DNA of 64,000 bases. Source: Streptomyces guryensis (GTDB taxonomy: Bacteria > Actinomycetota > Actinomycetes > Streptomycetales > Streptomycetaceae). The notes under the pieces were generated by a model. The model ran no database searches. It saw only the letters and a list, made by a program, of their open reading frames with translations, and was not told the DNA's origin. Numbering within the stretch: the first letter of the stretch is position 1; each line of letters starts with the position of its first letter. Both the position numbers and the translations under genes were made by a program. Below, one piece after another: positions 58,376-64,000 of this stretch. The stretch spans positions 62,001 through 126,000 of the forward strand of contig NZ_JAJSBI010000009.1 of NCBI RefSeq assembly GCF_021261325.1, written 5' to 3'.

Positions 58376-60100
58376 ATGGCCGACCAGCTGCTGTTCAACC
58401 CGCGCACCTACGACCCCGCGCACTTCGACCCCGAGACGCGCCGCTTGCTGCGTGCCACCGTCGACTGGTTCGAGGAACGTGGCAGGAGGCGGCTGATCGA
58501 GGACTACCGGACCCGCGCCTGGCTCGGTGACTTCCTCGCCTTCGCAGCGAAGGAGAACCTGTTCGCCACGTTCCTGACGCCGTCGTCCGCCGCGGGGGCC
58601 GGGGAACCGGACAAGCGGTGGGACACCGGCCGGATCGCTGCGCTCAACGAGATCCTGGGCTTCTACGGCCTCGACTACTGGTACGCCTGGCAGGTCACGA
58701 TCCTCGGCCTCGGCCCGGTCTGGCAGAGCGACAACGCCGCTGCTCGCACCCGCGCCGCCGAACTCCTCAGCCAGGGTGAGGTGTTCGCGTTCGGCCTGTC
58801 CGAGAAGGCCCACGGTGCCGACATCTACTCCACCGACATGCTGCTCGAACCCGACGGCAACGGCGGCTTCCGTGCCACCGGCTCCAAGTACTACATCGGC
58901 AACGGCAACGCCGCCGGACTCGTCTCTGTCTTCGGCCGCCGTACCGACGTCGAGGGCCCCGACGGCTACGTGTTCTTCGCCGCCGACAGCCGTAACCCGG
59001 CCTATCACCTGGTCAAGAACGTCGTCGACTCCTCGAAGTTCGTCAGCGAGTTCCGGCTGGAGGACTACCCCGTAGCGGCCGAGGACGTCCTGCACACCGG
59101 CCGCGCCGCCTTCGACGCCGCCCTCAACACCGTCAACGTCGGCAAGTTCAACCTGTGCACCGCCTCGATCGGCATCTGCGAGCACGCGATGTACGAGGCC
59201 GTCACCCACGCCCACAACCGCATCCTCTACGGCCGTCCCGTCACCGCCTTCCCGCACGTGCGGCGCGAGCTGACCGACGCTTACGTCAGGCTCGTCGGCA
59301 TGAAGTCGTTCAGCGACCGCGCCGTCGACTACTTCCGTTCCGCCGGCCCGGACGACCGCCGCTACCTGCTCTTCAACCCGATGACGAAGATGAAGGTGAC
59401 CACGGAGGGCGAGAAGGTCATCGACCTGATGTGGGACGTCATCGCGGCCAAGGGCTTCGAGAAGGACAACTACTTCGCCCAGGCGGCCGTGGAGATCCGC
59501 AGTCTGCCCAAGCTCGAAGGCACGGTCCACGTCAATCTGGCGCTGATCCTGAAGTTCCTGCGCAGCCACCTCCTGGACCCGGCCGGGTATCCCGACGTGC
59601 CCACCCGCCTCGACGCGGCCGACGACGACTTCCTCTTCCGGCAGGGGCCGGCCCGTGGCCTGGGCGCGGTGCGCTTCCACGACTGGCGGCCCGCCTACGA
59701 CGCGTACGCGCACCTGCCCAACGTGGCCCGCTTCCGTGAACAGGCCGACGCGCTCTGCGAGTTCGTCGCCACGGCCGCTCCCGACACGGAGCAGAGCCGC
59801 GACCTCGACCTCGTCCTCGCTGTCGGTCAGCTCTTCGCCCTCGTCGTGCACGGACAGCTCGTCCTGGAGCAGGCCGCCCTGACCGGCCTCGACGAGGACG
59901 TGCTGGACGAACTCTTCGCCGTCCTCGTGCGGGACTTCTCCGCACACGCCGTCGAACTGCACGGCAAGGACTCGGCGACCGAACAGCAGCAGGAGTGGGC
60001 GCTGTCCTCGATCCGGCGGCCGGTCGTCGACGAGGCACGCACGGAGCGGGTCTGGCAGCGGGTCGAGGCGCTGTCCGGCGCGTACGAGATGGACCAGTAG
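58376..60100 (+). CDS. Acyl-CoA dehydrogenase/oxidase-family flavoprotein
   Basis: A 574-residue protein, longer than typical acyl-CoA dehydrogenases (about 380-400). The FAD/substrate middle domain is clear: VFAFGLSEKAHGADIYSTDM, then ATGSKYYIGNGNAAG. The helical C-terminal domain carries YGRPVTAFPHVRREL and continues with an extra 150-residue helical segment, as in acyl-CoA oxidase-like or long bacterial homologues. Preceded by a PadR regulator. Substrate unknown. Confidence 0.87.
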   Translation: MADQLLFNPRTYDPAHFDPETRRLLRATVDWFEERGRRRLIEDYRTRAWLGDFLAFAAKENLFATFLTPSSAAGAGEPDKRWDTGRIAALNEILGFYGLDYWYAWQVTILGLGPVWQSDNAAARTRAAELLSQGEVFAFGLSEKAHGADIYSTDMLLEPDGNGGFRATGSKYYIGNGNAAGLVSVFGRRTDVEGPDGYVFFAADSRNPAYHLVKNVVDSSKFVSEFRLEDYPVAAEDVLHTGRAAFDAALNTVNVGKFNLCTASIGICEHAMYEAVTHAHNRILYGRPVTAFPHVRRELTDAYVRLVGMKSFSDRAVDYFRSAGPDDRRYLLFNPMTKMKVTTEGEKVIDLMWDVIAAKGFEKDNYFAQAAVEIRSLPKLEGTVHVNLALILKFLRSHLLDPAGYPDVPTRLDAADDDFLFRQGPARGLGAVRFHDWRPAYDAYAHLPNVARFREQADALCEFVATAAPDTEQSRDLDLVLAVGQLFALVVHGQLVLEQAALTGLDEDVLDELFAVLVRDFSAHAVELHGKDSATEQQQEWALSSIRRPVVDEARTERVWQRVEALSGAYEMDQ

Positions 60101-60122
60101 GCGCGCTCTACGCATCAACAAA

Positions 60123-60150
60123 GGTGGCTGGGCCCGGGGGCCCGGCCACC
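60123..60150 (+). terminator. Terminator of the acyl-CoA dehydrogenase gene
   Basis: GGTGGCTGGGCCC and GGGCCCGGCCACC pair with one G-T over 13 positions, 22 bases past the stop. Confidence 0.7.
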
Positions 60151-60264
60151 CGTCGGCAAGGGTTCAGCCTGCCAAGGTGACGATCTTTCTGCGCGTCTGC
60201 CACGGGTGGCCCGTTCGGGAAGGTCCCGCTGGTTCGACCAGGGCATGCCGCCCCGCTGCGGCGG

Positions 60265-60292
60265 ACCGCCGGATGGCTGCATCCGGCGGTCG
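60265..60292 (-). terminator. Hairpin downstream of the SWIM/SNF2 operon
   Basis: A perfect 12-base stem (GACCGCCGGATG with CATCCGGCGGTC) around GCTG. It lies 174 bases past the SWIM gene stop and probably ends the leftward transcript; it may work both ways. The rest of 60151-60465 holds no recognisable gene. Confidence 0.6.
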
Positions 60293-60465
60293 GGTTCCTG
60301 CCGGCCACCGGACATCGTGCCTGGATCGGCAGCGAGCACAGCCGACTCGGCGGCGCCCCGATGAGGGGGAGACTCGGGCAGGCCCTGTTCCGGGCTCGGC
60401 GCCCCGCACAGCCCGTCTGAGGCCGGGCGGCTCGGCTCCGCCGACCGAGCCGACCGCAGCGATCC

Positions 60466-61740
60466 TCAGGCGGGCTCCTCCCCGAGAGCCGGCTCCACCG
60501 AGGCCAGAGCCGTCGCCGGATCCTGGCAAGCGGCTCCGGCGGGCAACCAGCAGCCCCCCTCCCGCCGATACGGCCACCACCGTCCGTCCCGCCCCAGGCG
60601 CAGTTGGGCCGGTGCGCCGACCACCGTCCACCGGTTGCCGCTCGCCCGCAGCGACGGGCGCTCGTCCTCGTCCCAGGCCGACTCCAGGGCGGCACGCGCG
60701 CGTGCGAGAACGTCGGCCGGGACGGTCCACTCCTCCTCCAGCACGGACAGCGCGGCCACACCCCCGAGGCGCCACGCGCGCGTGGCGCGCGCCAGCCCCT
60801 CCCGGTCGCGACCCGACCCGTCGGCCAGCCGGTTCGCCACAGCCGGCTCATGGGCTCCTGCGGCAAGACGGACCGCATCCTGCCCGAACGTCAACTCCTC
60901 TTCCGGGCTTTGCTGTTCGGTCCCCGGGCGGAGAGCCTCGGCGAGCAGGCGATGTGCCTCGGCGGCGGTCCGGGCGGCCAGACAGTGCAGCGCGACCGGG
61001 TCCACGCCCGGCCCGGGCGGGGTCTCGGTGTCCAGGGACGGCGGCACACCGGGTTCCGCGGGCAGCTCCGGCGGGGTGGGCGGGGGCGGCAGGATGCCGC
61101 CGGTCGCGTATGCCTCGGCGGCGTCCACCCCCTCCGGCTCGGTCGGCTCCTCGGTGGGTGCGGGCGTGGCACTGCGGGCCTGGAGCTCGTCCAGCAGGGC
61201 GCGTTCGCCCCGCCCGCGGATCAGCAGCAGTACGAAGGGATCCTGGTCCAGCAGCCGCGCCACCTGGTAGCACAGGGCCGCCGTGTGCCCGCAGTGGTCC
61301 CAGGCGCCGCAGTCGCACTCCGGCTCCAGATCGCCCATACCCGGCAGCAGTTCGACGCCCGCGGCCGCCGCGTCCTCGACCAGATGCGGCGGCATCTCCC
61401 GGTCCAGCAGCGCCGCGACGTGTCCGGCCCGCTCGATCGCCATGTCCAGGAGACGGTCCCACTGTTCGCGGTCCAGCTCCTCCAGCAGGACGTCGGCCCG
61501 GTGAGCCGTACGATCGCGGTCCTGGACCACGGCCGTGATACGCCCCGGACGCACGGACACCGCGCCCACAGCTCCCGCACGCGCGAGTCTGCGGCCAGTC
61601 TTGAGCTGCTGCGAGTCGAGCGCCGTGTCCTCCAGGGCCCGGAGCCAGGCCTGGCCCCACCAGGTGTGCGCGAACCCCCGCCCGTGTGCGGGCGGCAGCG
61701 CGGCGAAGGTGCGCTCCGTGTCCTCGTCGTACCGGTTCAT
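60466..61740 (-). CDS. SWIM zinc-finger protein
   Basis: A 424-residue protein with the SWIM motif CDCGAWDHCGHTAAL (about residues 141-155). The N-terminus GFAHTWWGQAWLRALED is typical of SWIM partners of SNF2 helicases. It starts within the last four bases of the upstream helicase gene. SWIM domains bind DNA or protein; in bacteria the pairing with SNF2 helicases is conserved, with an expected role in chromosome maintenance or repair. Confidence 0.88.
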   Translation of the reverse strand: MNRYDEDTERTFAALPPAHGRGFAHTWWGQAWLRALEDTALDSQQLKTGRRLARAGAVGAVSVRPGRITAVVQDRDRTAHRADVLLEELDREQWDRLLDMAIERAGHVAALLDREMPPHLVEDAAAAGVELLPGMGDLEPECDCGAWDHCGHTAALCYQVARLLDQDPFVLLLIRGRGERALLDELQARSATPAPTEEPTEPEGVDAAEAYATGGILPPPPTPPELPAEPGVPPSLDTETPPGPGVDPVALHCLAARTAAEAHRLLAEALRPGTEQQSPEEELTFGQDAVRLAAGAHEPAVANRLADGSGRDREGLARATRAWRLGGVAALSVLEEEWTVPADVLARARAALESAWDEDERPSLRASGNRWTVVGAPAQLRLGRDGRWWPYRREGGCWLPAGAACQDPATALASVEPALGEEPA

Positions 61741-64000
61741 CGCGTGCCCCCTCGCAGTTCCACCAGATCGGCCAGCTCCGCGTCCGTGAGCTCCGTGAGC
61801 GCGGCCTCGCCGGATCCCAGTACGGCGTCGGCCAGCTCCCGCTTGCGGCGGAGCATGTCGGCGATGCGGTCCTCGACGGTCCCCTCCGCGATCAGCCTGT
61901 GCACCTGCACAGGCCGGGTCTGACCGATGCGGTAGGCACGGTCGGTGGCCTGCGCCTCGACGGCCGGGTTCCACCAGCGGTCGTAGTGCACGACGTGCTC
62001 GGCCCGGGTCAGGTTCAGTCCGGTGCCGGCGGCCTTCAACGACAGCAGGAAGACGGGGACTTCACCGTCCTGGAAGCGCCGCACCATCGCCTCGCGCTCG
62101 GCGACGGGCGTCCCGCCGTGCAGAAACTGCGAGGTGACGCCGCGGGCCGTCAGATGCCGTTCGATGATGCGCGCCATGCGCACATACTGAGTGAAGACCA
62201 GAACGCTCGCCCCCTCGGAGAGGATGGTGACGAGCAGTTCGTCCAGCAGTTCCAGCTTCCCCGAACGACCGGCGATCCGCGGCCGCTCCTCCTTGAGGAA
62301 CTGCGCCGGGTGGTTGCAGATCTGCTTCAGCCCGGTCAGCAGCTTCACGATCAGCCCGCGCCGCACCATGCTGTCGGCGGCGGCGATCTCCGCGAGCGTC
62401 TCGCGCACCACCGCCTCGTACAGGCCCGCCTGTTCCCCGGTCAGGGAGACGGCACGGTCGGTCTCGGTCTTCGGCGGCAGCTCCGGCGCGATCCCCGGGT
62501 CCGACTTGCGGCGGCGCAGCAGGAACGGCCCTACGAGCCGGGCGAGCCGCTCCGCCGCGGCAGGATCCCGACCGCCCTCGACGGCCTGCGCGTACCGCGT
62601 GCGGAAGGAGCCGATCCGGCCCAGCAGCCCGGGGGTCGTCCAGTCGAGGATCGCCCACAGCTCGGAGAGGTTGTTCTCCACCGGGGTCCCGGTGAGCGCC
62701 ACGCGTGCGCGTGCACCGATGGAACGCAGCTCCCGTGCGGTCGCCGAGTACGGGTTCTTCACGTGCTGCGCCTCGTCCGCCACGACCATGCCCCACGGCG
62801 TATCGGCGAGCCGGCGCGCGTCCAGGCGCATCGTCCCGTACGTGGTGAGCACGAACTCCCCGTCGGTCAGGGCGTCCAGGCCGCGCCGCGCACCGTGGAA
62901 GCGGCGCACGGGCGTGCCGGGCGCAAACCTCTCGATCTCGCGCTGCCAGTTGCCCATCAGCGAGGTCGGACACACCACGAGCGTCGGACCGGCTGTCGAC
63001 GTGTCGCTCTGCCGGTGCAGATGCAGCGCGATCAGCGTGATCGTCTTGCCGAGACCCATGTCGTCGGCCAGACAGCAGCCCAGGCCCAGGGACGTCATCC
63101 GGACCAGCCAACTCAGGCCCCGGCGCTGGTAGTCCCGCAGGGTGGCCGCCAGAGCGGCGGGCTGCGCGACCGGCTCCTGCGCCTCCGGGGCCGCGAGCCG
63201 CTCCCGCAGTGCCGCCAGCCACCCTGTCGGATGTACGTCGATCCGGTGGCCGTCGACCTCCGTCGAGCCCGTGAGCGCGGCACCCAGTGCATCGATGGGG
63301 GTGATCTTGCGGTCCTGCTGGGCGCGGGCGCGGCGCGCCTCCTGCGGGTCGACGAGGACCCATTGGCCGCGCAGGCGCACGACGGGCCGGTTGGCCTCGG
63401 CGAGCCGGTCCAGTTCCGCGCGCGTGAGCCGCTCCTCGCCCAGGGCGAACCGCCAGTTGAAGGCGAGCAGCGCGTCGGCGGACAGGAACGACGGCCTGAG
63501 CGAGGCGGCCCGGTCGGCCGCCGGCTCCTCGTCCGGCGGGCCGATCACCGCGCGGGCGGTCAGGGTGCGGGCCAGTTCCTTCGGCCAGTGCACGTCGACT
63601 CCGGCTGCGGCGAGGGCCCGGGCGCCCTGCCCGAGCAGTTCGGTGATCTCCTCGTCGGCGAGTTCGAGGGCATCCGGCACGCTCGCCGAGAGCAGGGGCG
63701 TCAGTGGCGGCCAGGACCGGGCCGCCCGCCGCAGCGCGAGCAGGGCGTCCATCCGCACACGCGGACCGAAACCCCGGCCCCCGTCGCCGGAACCACCCCA
63801 GACCTCGGATGCGTCCGCCACCAGCGCCGGATCACTGACGCTGTGCACCTGCAGGACGGCCCGGAACGGCACCGCGGCGTCCTCCTGCGTCAGCTCGGCA
63901 AGACCGGGCACCTCGATCCGCAGTGAGAGCCGTACGCCCGCGTCGTGGCCCGCGGCTACATCGGCGGCCCACGCCCGCTGCCCCGGCAGGTGCTGCGGTG
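61737..64000 (-). CDS. SNF2-family DEAD/DEAH-box helicase (5' end outside window)
   Basis: At least 754 residues; the frame stays open through the right edge, so the N-terminus is missing. Helicase motifs in order: I DMGLGKT, II VVADEAQHVKN, III LTGTPVENN, then the C-terminal lobe with VFTQYVRMARII, LKAAGTGLNL and the SNF2-specific RWWNPAVEAQATDRAYRIGQ. This is an ATP-dependent DNA translocase of the bacterial RapA/HepA-like SNF2 group. The SWIM gene follows with a four-base overlap. Confidence 0.94.
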   Translation of the reverse strand, partial: PQHLPGQRAWAADVAAGHDAGVRLSLRIEVPGLAELTQEDAAVPFRAVLQVHSVSDPALVADASEVWGGSGDGGRGFGPRVRMDALLALRRAARSWPPLTPLLSASVPDALELADEEITELLGQGARALAAAGVDVHWPKELARTLTARAVIGPPDEEPAADRAASLRPSFLSADALLAFNWRFALGEERLTRAELDRLAEANRPVVRLRGQWVLVDPQEARRARAQQDRKITPIDALGAALTGSTEVDGHRIDVHPTGWLAALRERLAAPEAQEPVAQPAALAATLRDYQRRGLSWLVRMTSLGLGCCLADDMGLGKTITLIALHLHRQSDTSTAGPTLVVCPTSLMGNWQREIERFAPGTPVRRFHGARRGLDALTDGEFVLTTYGTMRLDARRLADTPWGMVVADEAQHVKNPYSATARELRSIGARARVALTGTPVENNLSELWAILDWTTPGLLGRIGSFRTRYAQAVEGGRDPAAAERLARLVGPFLLRRRKSDPGIAPELPPKTETDRAVSLTGEQAGLYEAVVRETLAEIAAADSMVRRGLIVKLLTGLKQICNHPAQFLKEERPRIAGRSGKLELLDELLVTILSEGASVLVFTQYVRMARIIERHLTARGVTSQFLHGGTPVAEREAMVRRFQDGEVPVFLLSLKAAGTGLNLTRAEHVVHYDRWWNPAVEAQATDRAYRIGQTRPVQVHRLIAEGTVEDRIADMLRRKRELADAVLGSGEAALTELTDAELADLVELRGGTR

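Overview
The window is very G+C-rich chromosomal DNA with strong third-position GC bias, GTG and ATG starts behind GGAGG-type ribosome sites, many 4-base stop/start overlaps, and families typical of actinomycetes (PucR, PadR, TetR, IclR, ROK, F420-linked oxidoreductases, Tat lipoproteins). A Streptomyces or close relative fits best. It reads as an accessory, catabolism-rich stretch with many regulators and several patches of decayed DNA; I see no rRNA, intact tRNA, CRISPR array or complete biosynthetic cluster.

Layout. 0-4.6 kb: LacI regulator and a three-gene sugar-type ABC importer. 4.8-7.6 kb: alpha/beta hydrolase and CocE-type hydrolase behind two orphan TetR-type operators. 7.6-9.3 kb: a decayed ISL3 transposase abutting a decayed flavin oxidoreductase, then an intact NTF2-fold gene. 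9.4-15.4 kb: PadR regulator, YhgE/Pip-like membrane protein with an SGNH hydrolase, TetR regulator with a broken luciferase-type gene behind it, and two short-chain dehydrogenases. 15.5-18.2 kb: YceI protein, a secreted protein with two NTF2-like repeats, a group II intron remnant and a tRNA-Gly remnant.

18.2-43 kb is the metabolic core. A PucR regulator diverges from a GABA-shunt-like operon (class III aminotransferase, FAD/Fe-S 2-hydroxyacid dehydrogenase, aldehyde dehydrogenase). Two near-duplicate IclR regulators, each with the same 30-bp promoter/operator block, precede a nearly 15-kb same-strand run: two flavin amine oxidases, two zinc deacylases, a polyamine-type ABC importer, an aminotransferase, an aldehyde dehydrogenase, an aldo/keto reductase, a HAD hydrolase and aspartase. 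Read together this looks like import and stepwise dismantling of an N-acylated or N-substituted amine, ending in aspartate and fumarate. The substrate is not determinable from sequence.

43-50 kb: decayed glycosidase and beta-propeller remnants, an aldehyde dehydrogenase with its GAF-domain activator, a secreted amidase with a TTA codon and a triplicated leader repeat, and a formamidase/permease pair. 50.4-55.1 kb: nitrobindin-like protein and the xylose locus (ROK repressor, xylulokinase, divergent xylose isomerase). 55-64 kb: small membrane proteins including a frame-broken gene, a PadR/acyl-CoA dehydrogenase unit, and a SWIM/SNF2 helicase operon running off the right edge.
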